A stretch of 64,000 nucleotides of DNA from Enhygromyxa salina. Its GTDB lineage: Bacteria; Myxococcota_A; Polyangia; Nannocystales; Nannocystaceae. The notes beneath the pieces are model-generated. The model did not search any database. It had not been told where the DNA came from and was given only the letters and a program-made list of their open reading frames with translations. Within the stretch, counting starts at the first letter, position 1. Each line of letters opens with the position of its first letter. Both the position numbers and the translations under genes were made by a program. The stretch lies in the NCBI RefSeq assembly GCF_000737335.2, contig NZ_JMCC02000016.1, forward strand, positions 37,585-101,584. The letters are read 5' to 3'. Of this stretch, positions 8,776-17,412 are shown in pieces.

Positions 8776-10230
8776 ATGCAACGAACCTCGTCCACTTATC
8801 TCATTTACGCTGGCCTATTGTCGATATCGGCTTGTACAGAGCCCCCCAATACCGATAGTTCAACCCTGCTGCGCTCCAAGTCGAGCGTCGGTGAGAAAAA
8901 GTTCGAGACCGCGTTGTCTGGCACCAATGGCCGCGCCTGCGGTGACTGTCATGTCGCGGACGAGCACCGGGGGCTGCCTCCCGAGCACGTCCAAGACCTG
9001 CTCGAGAACGATCCGGACAACCCCTTGTTCGCGGATATAGACGCCGACGTACGCGGCACGGACAATCCAACCTTCAACAACCTCTCGCACGGCCTTGCGC
9101 GAATCCTGATCCCACTGCCGGACAACATGGACGTGATCGACTTCGCGGGCAATGTCGTCACGCCCCCCGACCGAATCGTCGAGGTCTGGCGGGCGGTCCC
9201 TTCGATCATCAACACATCATTTACAGGCCCGTACCTGTACGACGGCCGCGCGGACACCCTCGAGGCCCAGGCGCTCGGGGCCATCGAGCATCACAGCGAG
9301 AGTTCCCACGCGACCGGCAATGGCCTGCTCAAGCGAATCGCCGACTTCGAACGCACACAATTCTCCTCGGATCGCGCACGATTCGTGCACGAGCAGCTCG
9401 AAGCGGGGATCCCTGCCGCGGACATTCCGATCCCAGAGGACGATCCCGCGTTCCTGGCCACGCTGACCCCTGAACAGCTTCACGGTAAAGAAGTCTATGA
9501 CTTCGCGTGTATGGGCTGCCACGGCGGTGCGCGTGATGACATCATCGTCGATCGCCAGATCCACGACGCGCTGTGTTTCGCCCCGCGGCCCGACGGCAAC
9601 CTCAACCGCGACTTCACCGATCTCAACGACAACGGCGTCTTCGATATCGCGCTCGAGGGTCTCACGCTGGTGTTCGAGGCCCCTGAAGAGGGTTGCGGCG
9701 AGTTCCCCTTCATTGGGATCACCGCCGCCACGGTGCTCGGTCAGATCGGGCTCGCGTTTGAACCGATCCCCTACAACATCACGGCGAACTTCCCGGCCTA
9801 CCGCTTTCGCTTCTACCGGGACAACGCGCGGACGGAGCACTGGACAGACCTGCCGCCGCTGCCCTTGTTCAATGAGCAGGGCCTTCCAGCTGTCGACGAG
9901 CGCGGCGTCCCAATCGCCGGTCCATCCGGCGGGCCGATCCCGTTCACGACCGACCCTGGCCGGGCGCTGATCACCGGTAACCCATCGGACTTCGAGGGCT
10001 TCGACGTCCCCCAACTACGCGGCATCGCAAACACCGCGCCCTACTTTCACGACAACAATGTGCTGACCCTCGAGGAGGTCGTTGAACTGTACAGTCGCGC
10101 TATCCTGCCAGCGATCCCCGGGGGCCCGTTCCCGCCGATCCACGTCACGCCGCAGCCCTCGTTCTTCCCGGGTGAGTCGCTGTCTCCTGCAGAAAAGGCC
10201 GACCTCGTCGCATTCCTCGAGGTGTTCTGA
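8776..10230 (+). CDS. Di-haem cytochrome c peroxidase / MauG-family lipoprotein
   Basis: The protein is 484 aa. The chosen ATG has a GGGAGAG ribosome site 8 bases upstream and starts a lipoprotein signal with lipobox L-S-I-S-A-C, so it is probably anchored in the periplasm. Two haem c motifs are present, ACGDCH at Cys55 and CMGCH at Cys245, with about 190 residues between them. The family context is clear: PSIINTSF, LYDGRADTLEAQ, and a C-terminal NTAPYFHDN followed by LTLEEVVELY and LVAFLEVF. In this family the N-terminal high-potential haem feeds electrons to the C-terminal peroxidatic haem to reduce H2O2, or oxidises a protein partner in MauG-like members. An in-frame GTG/ATG further upstream at 8722 would add 18 residues before the signal and is less likely. 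Confidence 0.9.
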   Translation: MQRTSSTYLIYAGLLSISACTEPPNTDSSTLLRSKSSVGEKKFETALSGTNGRACGDCHVADEHRGLPPEHVQDLLENDPDNPLFADIDADVRGTDNPTFNNLSHGLARILIPLPDNMDVIDFAGNVVTPPDRIVEVWRAVPSIINTSFTGPYLYDGRADTLEAQALGAIEHHSESSHATGNGLLKRIADFERTQFSSDRARFVHEQLEAGIPAADIPIPEDDPAFLATLTPEQLHGKEVYDFACMGCHGGARDDIIVDRQIHDALCFAPRPDGNLNRDFTDLNDNGVFDIALEGLTLVFEAPEEGCGEFPFIGITAATVLGQIGLAFEPIPYNITANFPAYRFRFYRDNARTEHWTDLPPLPLFNEQGLPAVDERGVPIAGPSGGPIPFTTDPGRALITGNPSDFEGFDVPQLRGIANTAPYFHDNNVLTLEEVVELYSRAILPAIPGGPFPPIHVTPQPSFFPGESLSPAEKADLVAFLEVF

Positions 10231-10530
10231 ATTGAGCGACAGGCAACCCCTGGCACCTGCGCCAACCCCAGCGCGCCGACTCCTCGCTGCGGTCGGGTAG
10301 ACCCAGGGCGCCGCTACAACTTTCGGCGCGCGTGGAAGCACGGTGTGCACGCCGTCTCGAGCAGGGCGCCAGCCTTGTCGAGCCGCCCAGAACCGGCATG
10401 GCGTCCAGGAACTGGCCGTCGAAGCGGATGAGGGCGACCCGCTCGGGAGCTGCTTCCAGAAGCCGTGGCGACGTAGGGTGGCCGCAGGATTCTCGGAATC
10501 CCGCGCTCGCCGGTCAGTTGGGCGGGCGAC
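10231..10530. other. Intergenic stretch without a supported gene
   Basis: The 300 bases between the peroxidase and a small membrane protein hold only short frames without protein character on either strand. A weak antisense cytochrome-like motif (CTPC...H) is present but needs frame changes, so it is not called. Confidence 0.4.
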
Positions 10531-10866
10531 ATGACGACCCACCCCGCCACTCTCGATCCCGCCACTCGTCGCCAGAGCTGGTCTCGCGGCTTCGCGGCCG
10601 CATCGATCGTAGCAGTCTGGGGACTCGCGTACTGGACCCACGTTCTTGTACAGAGCGCCGGCAGCTCCCACATGCGCGGCTTCGGGATGGTGCCCGTGGG
10701 CCTCGGGATCGTCGGCTCCGTTTTTTCCCTGCAGGCCTGCGACGACCTCGCCTGGAGGCTCCGCCAGAACGCTCGCCGCGTCTTGGTTGTTTTGGTCGCC
10801 AGCACGGCAGCCGCCCTGTGGGCGCCCGTGGGCCTCGGGGTCATGCTCTCTCTCCTCGGCCGCTGA
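10531..10866 (+). CDS. Small membrane protein of unknown function (111 aa)
   Basis: Three hydrophobic stretches are visible: about residues 19-42 (AAASIVAVWGLAYWTHVLV), 51-66 and 83-108. The short N-terminus carries several Ser/Thr/Arg. No family is recognised. Hydrophobic periodicity on this strand is much better than on the antisense frames that cover the same bases, which is the reason for the call. It is not obviously linked to the peroxidase (300 bases away) or to the exported protein that follows. Confidence 0.5.
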   Translation: MTTHPATLDPATRRQSWSRGFAAASIVAVWGLAYWTHVLVQSAGSSHMRGFGMVPVGLGIVGSVFSLQACDDLAWRLRQNARRVLVVLVASTAAALWAPVGLGVMLSLLGR

Positions 10867-11169
10867 GGAACTGAGCACCTCGTCGAACGGGGCCCGTGAG
10901 CTCAAACTCCACCCGCTCGCCGGCCATTGGATAGGCATGAGCGTCGGCATCGTCAGCGTGCACGCGGCGACCAGCAATGCGAGCGAGCTGGACAGAGCGA
11001 TGGTCAAACCGCCGCCGCCGGTCGGAAGAAAACGGACGAGGCCACATCGGCGGGGGGGGGGGCGCCACGAACTGAGCGATGCCCGCAAGGCCCAGGTTTT
11101 GGACCCAGGTTTCGGACACAATACGAGACAACTTCAACGGCGCCAGACTTGTGTCTGTACACTGCGCCT
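10867..11169. other. Intergenic stretch with an 11-G homopolymer
   Basis: No convincing gene is seen. A run of 11 G at 11052-11062 lies about 110 bases before the start of the next gene. Such tracts slip easily and can be a sequencing or assembly weak point or a phase-variable site. Confidence 0.5.
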
Positions 11170-12558
11170 GTGTCGCACCGAACAGTCTCGCTCATCCTCA
11201 TTCTTGGCCTCGGAGCCGTGATTCCCGTTATCTCCCCCGCACCGAGCCGAGCGGGAGTGAAGTCCACGACGCCCGCGCCCGCGCAGGGGCTGGAGCTCCG
11301 CGCGGAGGCCCACTCGATCCACGGCGCGCTCCACACGGCCGAGGGTGGCGCCGTCAGCTTCGACGCCGCCGTACTCAGCGACCACGTCGTCCAGGTCGAT
11401 CTCCACACGAGCACCGTCTCGACCAGCTTCCGCGCCGACTACGAGCAAGGCGAGCTGTTCATCGAGGGCAACCACGGGGAGCTCACGCCGCAGGACTGGC
11501 GCGCCGTCAGCGAGGCCTACAGCGCGATCTCGGCGCTCGAGCGCGACGACATCGACCCGATCGCCGTGCTCTACACTTACCGCGCGCTCGGGATGATGGG
11601 CGAGTCACTGCCCGGATTCGTGTGGGACTCGTGGGACGCCAAGCTCCCCGTGCTCGACGCATCCGCGCCGAGCTTCCTCGATGAGGGCCACGCCTATGCC
11701 CAGGTCGACGCAGAGCCCGTCGCGTGGGCCGACGCGGAGCCCGATGAGAACTCGGAGATGCTGCAGGAGCTCCGACGCTTCGACTCGAGCGACGACACCT
11801 CTACGCTCGGGCACGACCCCTCGCTGCTGGGCTTTGGCCCCACCGATCTCGTCGACGAGGCCGCAGAGCTGCCCTACTTCTCGAGTATCCCAACCATCTC
11901 GAGCTGCAGCAGCTTCTTGGACGACGCCCGCGACGGGAACATCGAGTGCGTCGAGTACGGCAAGTATTACTGCATCAGCTTCGACGTGTTCATGTCCAAG
12001 TCAGTCGCCATCGAGACGATCTCGCCCTCGGTCCCAGGCTGGTGGTCGCGGGCCAAGGCCGCACAGATGACGATTCCCGGCCCCAAGGCGCTCGACGGTG
12101 TCTACGAGTGCAACGGCCGCTGCGGACCTGGCTGCGACGCCCCGCCCGCGATGATCGGGGGCGGCGGCGGTTGGGGCGTGGGTTGTCTGATCCATGACCA
12201 CTGCGTCTACCAGTCGACGGGGGGGAAGGACGTCAGCAGCCTGTGGGAGTCGGCCAAGCACAACATCCAGCTCAACCCCAGCTGTGGTGACGAGATGCGC
12301 GCCGCGGCCGACGACCACTTCATGCCGCCGAGCCTGTGCCCTGGCTCGAAGACCGTCGGCGGCTCGGGCAAGTGGTACCGCTACGCGCCGCCGCGCACGA
12401 GTCCCCTGATGTGGAAGAAGTTCGACAATAAGGCGTCGAGCAAACAGACCACGTCTGTGGGCAGCTTCGACGTGGAGAAGCCGTCGAAGACCACCAAGTC
12501 GAGCAAGGCCTGCAAGATCGACCCAACCATGCCCGGCTGCGACGACTATATGAAGTAA
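11170..12558 (+). CDS. Secreted protein with a phospholipase A2-like Cys/His-Asp domain
   Basis: The protein is 462 aa from the GTG chosen because it opens a clean signal peptide (SLILILGLGAVIPVIS followed by A-P-S-R-A). Residues up to about 230 are acidic and unrecognised. The C-terminal half is Cys-rich: C-N-G-R-C-G-P-G-C at about 315, a Gly-rich loop, then GCLIHDHC with His342-Asp343. A CGxGC element followed by a C-x3-H-D-x-C helix is what the catalytic and calcium-loop region of secreted phospholipases A2 looks like, with the His-Asp pair as catalytic dyad. I infer an extracellular or periplasmic lipase-like enzyme; a non-catalytic disulfide-stabilised relative is possible. The last 60 residues are Lys/Ser/Thr-rich. 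A longer frame begins at 10927, but that extension is low-complexity Arg-rich and not protein-like. Confidence 0.65.
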   Translation: MSHRTVSLILILGLGAVIPVISPAPSRAGVKSTTPAPAQGLELRAEAHSIHGALHTAEGGAVSFDAAVLSDHVVQVDLHTSTVSTSFRADYEQGELFIEGNHGELTPQDWRAVSEAYSAISALERDDIDPIAVLYTYRALGMMGESLPGFVWDSWDAKLPVLDASAPSFLDEGHAYAQVDAEPVAWADAEPDENSEMLQELRRFDSSDDTSTLGHDPSLLGFGPTDLVDEAAELPYFSSIPTISSCSSFLDDARDGNIECVEYGKYYCISFDVFMSKSVAIETISPSVPGWWSRAKAAQMTIPGPKALDGVYECNGRCGPGCDAPPAMIGGGGGWGVGCLIHDHCVYQSTGGKDVSSLWESAKHNIQLNPSCGDEMRAAADDHFMPPSLCPGSKTVGGSGKWYRYAPPRTSPLMWKKFDNKASSKQTTSVGSFDVEKPSKTTKSSKACKIDPTMPGCDDYMK

Positions 12559-12567
12559 AGTGGTCGC

Positions 12568-12585
12568 GGGCAGCGATCGCTGCCC
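12568..12585 (+). terminator. Perfect 18-bp palindrome after the PLA2-like gene
   Basis: GGGCAGCGATCGCTGCCC is a perfect palindrome (7-bp stem, GATC loop) 10 bases after the stop codon. There is no T-tract. Its half resembles the GGGCAGCGA end of the interspersed repeat found at 42.4, 48.4 and 58.4 kb. Confidence 0.4.
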
Positions 12586-12698
12586 TGCTGCCCATGACCC
12601 AAGTTCACACCCTCGATCAGATCCGCTCGGCCGTGGGCTGAGGAGCGAAGCTCCGAGTACGGCGGCCGAGCGCCTCGAAGGTGTGGAATCATCGGGCG

Positions 12699-12803
12699 AT
12701 GGGCATCGAGCACTCGCTCGGTCTCGTCGGCGTTGGCTCGGTGCTCAGCCTCGGCCGTTGTGGTGGCGATGACCCTTGCGAGGGGCTGCGCGGCCGTCAG
12801 TAG
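12699..12803 (+). pseudogene. Possible truncated lipoprotein N-terminus (34 codons)
   Basis: An ATG opens a frame reading a short hydrophobic stretch, then L-G-R-C-G-G-D-D-P-C-E and a stop after 34 codons. This is what the first 30 residues of the lipoproteins in this window look like (hydrophobic run, lipobox-like L-x-x-C, acidic linker). Nothing follows in frame; the stop overlaps the 3' end of the opposing gene. It is best read as a decayed or chance signal sequence. Confidence 0.2.
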
Positions 12804-13417
12804 CAGGTGAGTCCGGGGTTCGTGTAGAAATGCTCGCGGGTCCGAGTGAGGGCATTGAACACCATGACCTGGCGCCCCCAATAGTGACTTTCGACGCAGA
12901 AGGACGCCTGTATGACGTTCCCCACTCCCGGAGCCGCTTGCGCCCAGACCCCGGGGGTCCAGCGGAGAGCGTCGCCAATGTGGTACTGGCCGTCGTAGGT
13001 CACCACACGGGATGTAACAGCTCCACATCGTGAGGCCCCGCCCCCGGGCTCTGGGTCGAACTTGATCCAAGCATAGCCCGTCGGATAGTTGCCGTAGAAC
13101 AGATGAAACCGGCAGTAGTCCGGTCCAATTGGGTCAAACACGAAGGTATGGATGACGTTGTGAGCGTATATGTTTCCCCAAACGTTGGTGTCGTCTTCAG
13201 CAGCGAGGACAGGGAGCTCTGAGGTGTTCTCGCCGACTGGCTCAACCTCTTCGACCTCGAACTCTAGCATCGCTTCTTCTAGTTCCTCGAGGACCTGTTC
13301 ATCACCCAACTCGAACGCCTCGTCGTCGCACGCTGTCACCAGCATCGACACGAGGACAAGGGGAAGTGTTCGCCATTGGGAGGACTGGGAGGGAGCTGGG
13401 CGGGGGTTGTTTTCCAT
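12797..13417 (-). CDS. Lipoprotein of unknown function (206 aa)
   Basis: A signal with lipobox (LVLVSMLVTAC, Cys30) is followed by a strongly acidic linker (about residues 31-70, Glu/Asp-rich) and a 130-residue C-terminal domain. That domain has four Cys, several aromatic residues (FHLFYGNYPTGYAW, ALRWTPGVWA, ESHYWGR) and probably is a beta-rich disulfide-stabilised fold. It ends N-P-G-L-T-C-Y. No family is recognised. Likely anchored to the outer or inner membrane facing the periplasm. Confidence 0.75.
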   Translation of the reverse strand: MENNPRPAPSQSSQWRTLPLVLVSMLVTACDDEAFELGDEQVLEELEEAMLEFEVEEVEPVGENTSELPVLAAEDDTNVWGNIYAHNVIHTFVFDPIGPDYCRFHLFYGNYPTGYAWIKFDPEPGGGASRCGAVTSRVVTYDGQYHIGDALRWTPGVWAQAAPGVGNVIQASFCVESHYWGRQVMVFNALTRTREHFYTNPGLTCY

Positions 13418-14398
13418 CTCGTTGCTCCATGTCTCCCACCACCATTTGCTTCAGATTATCTCTGCCCGCTCCGCGGTTACCGCCGACGCAGGCGATCCAG
13501 CGGCCGGGTCCGAGCTGGCGCGCGTCGACCGAGCCGACGCAGATACGCTTGTTGTTCGACGGCGAAGCGACCGAGCCCGAGGTGCTCGCCAAGTAACCCA
13601 CTCGCCACACTTGTGCCTGGCTGCTTCAGATGGTGTTCGCGGTCGACATCATGACTTGCCCGCGCTACCGAGGTGCGATGCGCTTGATCAAGACAGGCAA
13701 CAAGCCAGACGACATCGCGCGGTCGTCGCTGACGGCGTAGCGGATCAGCTCATCGAGCTTCGCCGCGTGGGTCGCGTCGCCATGCTCGAGGCAAAGCAAT
13801 GTCAACTTTCGATGATCGTTTCTCGGGGGCCCAGAACTACCCCAGCGAGCCACGAGGACGGCAACGACGCCTCCTCCACTGCGCTCGGTAACTCGAAACG
13901 ACATCATCATGAACGCCATCGCCCCCAGCCCCGCCACCTCCCTCCTCGTTCGTTCGCTGCTCGGCGAGCTCAGGCCCAAGCCCTCGGTCTGCGTCCGTCA
14001 GTCGGCTCAGGGCGCGCAGCTGCAAAGTTGTTTGTAGGCACGGGTATGACGAGCGGCACAAAGCGTCGGCAAGAGAGCGGAAGTCGCGGTGAGAGGGAGT
14101 TTCGAGATTGTCATCACATTGGTTGTTCCTTTTCAGCGTTGGGACATGGAGGAGAGCTCCCTGTCGACCCAAAACACCCCCCCCAACGGGGCTCTGGGGC
14201 AGATGTTACTTCGCGCCGGTGGCTCGCAACGGGCTGCGCGCCCGTGCTCTGTCGCCCCTCGGGCGCGACGCTGGGAGGCATGCGCGCCTCGACAGCCCGT
14301 CGCCAATTCTCGCGTGCCAGCGAAACTATCCGAACGCAAGCGCCGTGTTGAATGCGACCGCAGCGGCCGTGGTGGCCGGCGGCAGAAATGGGAAAATC
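13418..14398. other. Decayed intergenic strip
   Basis: Almost 1 kb without an intact gene. Open frames here are short or overlap on all frames and lack domain marks. The exception is the transposase C-terminal scar at 13597-13740. The strip lies between an orphan lipoprotein gene and the Kelch lipoprotein gene and looks like an old insertion or deletion site. Confidence 0.5.
13597..13740 (+). pseudogene. Remnant of an IS91-family-type transposase C-terminus
   Basis: The frame after the TAA at 13594 reads A-W-L-L-x-x-VFAVDI, then T-C-P-R-Y-R-G-A-M-R-L-I, then D-D-I-A-R before a TAG at 13738. Full-length IS91-type transposases end with a segment of the form W-x-x-L-L-x-x-V-F-x-V-D-V-x-x-C-P-R-C-G-G-x-M-R-L-(L/I)-...-I-A-R. 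The second Cys of the zinc knuckle is Tyr here and a stop cuts the frame, so this is a dead fragment. No inverted repeat ends or upstream catalytic domain remain. Confidence 0.55.
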
Positions 14399-15610
14399 AT
14401 GCGTAGCAATTTCACGATGAACGCGCTCGCTATCCTCTCACTCGCAAGCATCACCGTCGGCTGCGACGCTGTCGAGATCGATGGTGTCGAATACCAGGCG
14501 GACGACGAGGCATTGGAGGACGACGAGCCTTTGGAGGACGACGAGCCTTTGGAGGCCGAGTCGACGGCAACGCCCACCACGACCGACGATCTCAGTGTAG
14601 ATACCGTCAGTGGAGACGCCACAACCCTAGCGCTGAGCGGTAGCTGGACGCTCACGGGGTCGACGGTGGTGGACCACTGGGGAGGTCAGGCGGCGGTGAC
14701 GCTCCCCACGGGCAAGATTTTCGCTCTGAGCAACAGTTCCAACAATCCCAAAGTCGCGGAGATCTATGACCCGGCCACTGGCACGTGGTCGCTTGCGGCG
14801 CCGTCCAACGATGACCACACCAGGGGCCTCGTCGTTCGGTTGTCAAACGGCAAGGTTCTAGCGATCGGCGGATACTCTTCCACCACGTTCACCTACGCCG
14901 GCACCGAACGCTACGATCCTGCGACGAATACGTGGACGAGCGTTAGCGGCGGACCGACGATCGCCGACAATGGCGTGGCCCAGGCCGTCACGCTCTCGAA
15001 CGGTAAAGTGCTGGTGGCCGGTGACGGCGACAACTGGACCCTTTCACGCTCGGCAAAGATCTACGACCCTACCTCGAACAAGTGGACGAACACAGGCAAT
15101 ATGATCGACTATCGCGCCCAGTTCGGCATGGTGGCGCTGGCGAACGGGAAGGTGCTCGCCGCCGGCGGCTCCTATATCTGGACCGGCACTCCGGGTTCGC
15201 ACAAGGCGGAGCTGTACGACCCGGGTACCGGCACGTGGTCTGCCACGGGCGACCTGAACAACTTTCACACAAACGCGACGGCGACGCTGCTGGCGAACGG
15301 GAAGGTCCTGCTTGTCGGCGCCAGCACGCCGGAGCTCTACGATCCGGGTACCGGCACCTGGTCGCTCACAGGGAGCACTCACAACGCGTTCAATGACCAT
15401 TCCGCGATTCGCCTGGGGTCCGGCAAGGTGCTGATCGCCGGTGGCGCGGGTAAAAAGGCGGAGACCTATGACCCCTCGACGGGCGCCTGGACCGTGGCAA
15501 ACGACATGAACGTTTCGCGGTGGTTCCGGCCTGCGATGTCGACCCTGCCGGGTGGCCTGGTCCTCCTCAGTAGCGCGGCTGGGAAGCAGACCGAAATCTA
15601 CACACCGTAA
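14399..15610 (+). CDS. Kelch-repeat lipoprotein
   Basis: The 403-aa protein begins with a lipoprotein signal (ILSLASITVGC, Cys about 22) and an acidic linker that contains an 18-base tandem duplication giving two copies of LEDDEP. From residue about 80 to the end there are six or seven Kelch-type units of about 48 residues: L-x-N/T-G-K-V/I-L-x-x-G-G, then A/K-E-x-Y-D-P-x-T-G-T-W. Each unit should form one blade, so the whole makes a six- or seven-bladed beta-propeller, exposed to the periplasm or cell surface. Kelch propellers bind proteins or sugars or, as in galactose oxidase, carry a copper site; the copper-site residues are not evident. The frame is open upstream to 14108, but the ATG at 14399 is the one that starts the signal sequence. 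Confidence 0.85.
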   Translation: MRSNFTMNALAILSLASITVGCDAVEIDGVEYQADDEALEDDEPLEDDEPLEAESTATPTTTDDLSVDTVSGDATTLALSGSWTLTGSTVVDHWGGQAAVTLPTGKIFALSNSSNNPKVAEIYDPATGTWSLAAPSNDDHTRGLVVRLSNGKVLAIGGYSSTTFTYAGTERYDPATNTWTSVSGGPTIADNGVAQAVTLSNGKVLVAGDGDNWTLSRSAKIYDPTSNKWTNTGNMIDYRAQFGMVALANGKVLAAGGSYIWTGTPGSHKAELYDPGTGTWSATGDLNNFHTNATATLLANGKVLLVGASTPELYDPGTGTWSLTGSTHNAFNDHSAIRLGSGKVLIAGGAGKKAETYDPSTGAWTVANDMNVSRWFRPAMSTLPGGLVLLSSAAGKQTEIYTP

Positions 15611-15647
15611 TCGCCGGGGCGCTGTCGCGCCGAGGATCTGAATGTGA

Positions 15648-15664
15648 GTCGCCCGGCGGGCGAC
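15648..15664 (+). terminator. Hairpin after the Kelch lipoprotein gene
   Basis: GTCGCCCGGCGGGCGAC folds as a 7-bp GC stem with a 3-base loop, 38 bases after the stop codon. No T-tract is seen. Confidence 0.35.
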
Positions 15665-15801
15665 CCACGGCCTCGTTCGGATTGATCTGAGTCGCCACAG
15701 ACGCGGGGCGCTTCCCCGCACTGTCCGACCTTCAGGCTTCAGAGCGCGCACGTGAGCACGTCGAGGCGCTCGAGCCTCGCGTGCGCTGGTCCGCCGCGAA
15801 G

Positions 15802-15815
15802 CGGGGCTAGCCCCG
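15802..15815. terminator. 14-bp palindrome overlapping the metalloprotease stop codon
   Basis: CGGGGCTAGCCCCG is a perfect palindrome that contains the stop of the gene on the other strand. Together with the hairpin at 15648 it lies between two convergent genes and may help end transcription in both directions. Confidence 0.35.
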
Positions 15816-17405
15816 TACGTTGAACTCCAGCGCGCGTGCGTCGCGAATCTCCCCCGCGTCCACCTCGAGCGTCAGCCCCCCGTGCACCGCCTGCACGTCG
15901 ATCCCGACAACATCCTCGAACGCCACCCCATCAACGAGCGGAACCTGCACGAGCCGCCCCTCCGGGACATCGGGCAGCAACCGCGTGTCGGTGGCCAGCT
16001 CGATCTCCCCCGCCCCGGTCCGCACGCTCACCCGCAGCTCCCCGCCAAGCTTCGCTACTGGCGGCATCGGGTTCGCGTTGACCCACCACTGACTCTCGCC
16101 CCCGGCCTGAACGATCCCGGTGAGCACCGACCCGGTGTACCCATCGGGCAGCGCCACGCTCGGTCCGGGCATGTCGGCGCCGGCCCACGCGGTCAACATC
16201 CTCTGCACGTTGTAGCTCTTCGTGAACCGGTAGTCCGAGATCCAGTACGGCCGGCAGTAGCTCATGAAGTCGGTGTATGCCTCTGGCGCGTAAAACTGAG
16301 CCGTGAGCGGATCGAGCCCGCGGGCCCCAAGCGTCGCGTTGGGGTGGGGATACAGCGGATCCGGTCCAGCAGCACCGCCACACGGCGCGTGCAGGGCCCC
16401 CTGCGCATGGCCGACCTCGTGAACGGCAGTATTGACCGACTCGCGGATGTCATTTGGATTCCACAGCCCCGCGCCATAGCGCATCGAAGCCTCACCCAAC
16501 ACCGGCGGATCACTGTTGACCGGCGCGACCCCCAAGATCCCGTCGGGGACCACGCTGCAGTCGTCCAGCAAGATCAAGAAGAACGCGTCGGGAATGTCGG
16601 CATATTCGGCGCGGATCGGCCCCACGACCCCAAGCAGCGAGAGCACATCGGTCTGCGTGCCAATGTCGACGCTCAGCGAGGTGTCGATCGTCACGCTGTT
16701 GGTCTCGATCCCGCTCCAGACCTCGAAGCCGGAGCGAATCGCCTCGATCTCGGCCTCGGGCAGCACGCTGGTGTCCGTGGAGCAGCCCGGGACGTCATAG
16801 TGGACACCAACAATGTACAGATTGAGCGCCGCCGGATCACCCGATACGGGCAACGCCGTGTTCTTGTCGCGCGGCCACCGGGTCTTGCCCGTGGTCTTGG
16901 GAATGTCGAACGCCGGCTCGGGCTCGACCACGGTCACGCTGTAGCGCATGCCGGGGACCACGTCCTCCGCGGCCAGGCGCCAGTAAAATCCCGACAGCAG
17001 ATCATCGGCGGTGGACTTGCCAACCACGATCGGCGAGCTGCCTTTTTGGGTCTCACGATCGGGGATGACCTGCTCGCTGCCGTCGGGGTACTCGACGTGG
17101 AGACGAGCGATCAACGGGCGGGGGGTCCACTCCAATGGCGGATCCCACAGGGCCCGCACCCACATGTGACGGTTGGGCACCAGCGGGACCCCGTAGGTCG
17201 TTGGGTCGACGACCGTGCCGTCCACGTAGATCGGCTGGACGACCGACTGCGAGACTTCGATCCCGGTGATCTCCAGCTCCCCGCGGGCCGGGCCGTAGCC
17301 TTCGGTCTCACCGGTCTCTTGACCCTCGTCGTCGAGCGCTTCGTCGTCGGAGCAGCCGGCGACGATGAAGAGCAGGGCCAAGCCAGATGCCACGGCGACG
17401 CGCAT
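15807..17405 (-). CDS. Zinc metalloprotease lipoprotein
   Basis: The 532-aa protein has a lipoprotein signal (GLALLFIVAGC, Cys18) and an acidic Asp/Glu/Gly linker. The active site is H329-E-V-G-H-A-Q-G-A-L-H339, the extended HExxHxxxxxH zinc motif of metzincin-type proteases. A Met-turn candidate (DFMSYC) follows about 50 residues later. The N-terminal 300 residues (YPDGSEQVIPD, then IVGVHYDVPGC and DDCSVVPDG) precede the catalytic part. The last 110 residues look beta-rich and could be a substrate-binding domain. It should be anchored facing the periplasm or outside. The exact peptidase family is not assigned. It lies convergent to the Kelch gene and its start is 8 bases from the stop of the PolX gene on the same strand, so the two are likely one transcript with PolX first. 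Confidence 0.85.
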   Translation of the reverse strand: MRVAVASGLALLFIVAGCSDDEALDDEGQETGETEGYGPARGELEITGIEVSQSVVQPIYVDGTVVDPTTYGVPLVPNRHMWVRALWDPPLEWTPRPLIARLHVEYPDGSEQVIPDRETQKGSSPIVVGKSTADDLLSGFYWRLAAEDVVPGMRYSVTVVEPEPAFDIPKTTGKTRWPRDKNTALPVSGDPAALNLYIVGVHYDVPGCSTDTSVLPEAEIEAIRSGFEVWSGIETNSVTIDTSLSVDIGTQTDVLSLLGVVGPIRAEYADIPDAFFLILLDDCSVVPDGILGVAPVNSDPPVLGEASMRYGAGLWNPNDIRESVNTAVHEVGHAQGALHAPCGGAAGPDPLYPHPNATLGARGLDPLTAQFYAPEAYTDFMSYCRPYWISDYRFTKSYNVQRMLTAWAGADMPGPSVALPDGYTGSVLTGIVQAGGESQWWVNANPMPPVAKLGGELRVSVRTGAGEIELATDTRLLPDVPEGRLVQVPLVDGVAFEDVVGIDVQAVHGGLTLEVDAGEIRDARALEFNVRG

Positions 17406-17412
17406 GGCGGCA

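Noticed and set aside
10314..10530. Minus-strand cytochrome-like CTPC-x-H motif and neighbouring plausible short segments in other frames
   Set aside because: The spacing is CxxCxH rather than CxxCH, and several frame changes would be needed; too weak to call a pseudogene.
10900..11040. Minus-strand stretch reading like a lipoprotein signal (LALLVAAC)
   Set aside because: There is no suitable start in front and the frame continues into the antisense of another gene with no protein character.
13170..14351. 393-codon plus-strand frame over the decayed strip
   Set aside because: It starts antisense to a lipoprotein gene, has mixed low-complexity composition and no start or motif.
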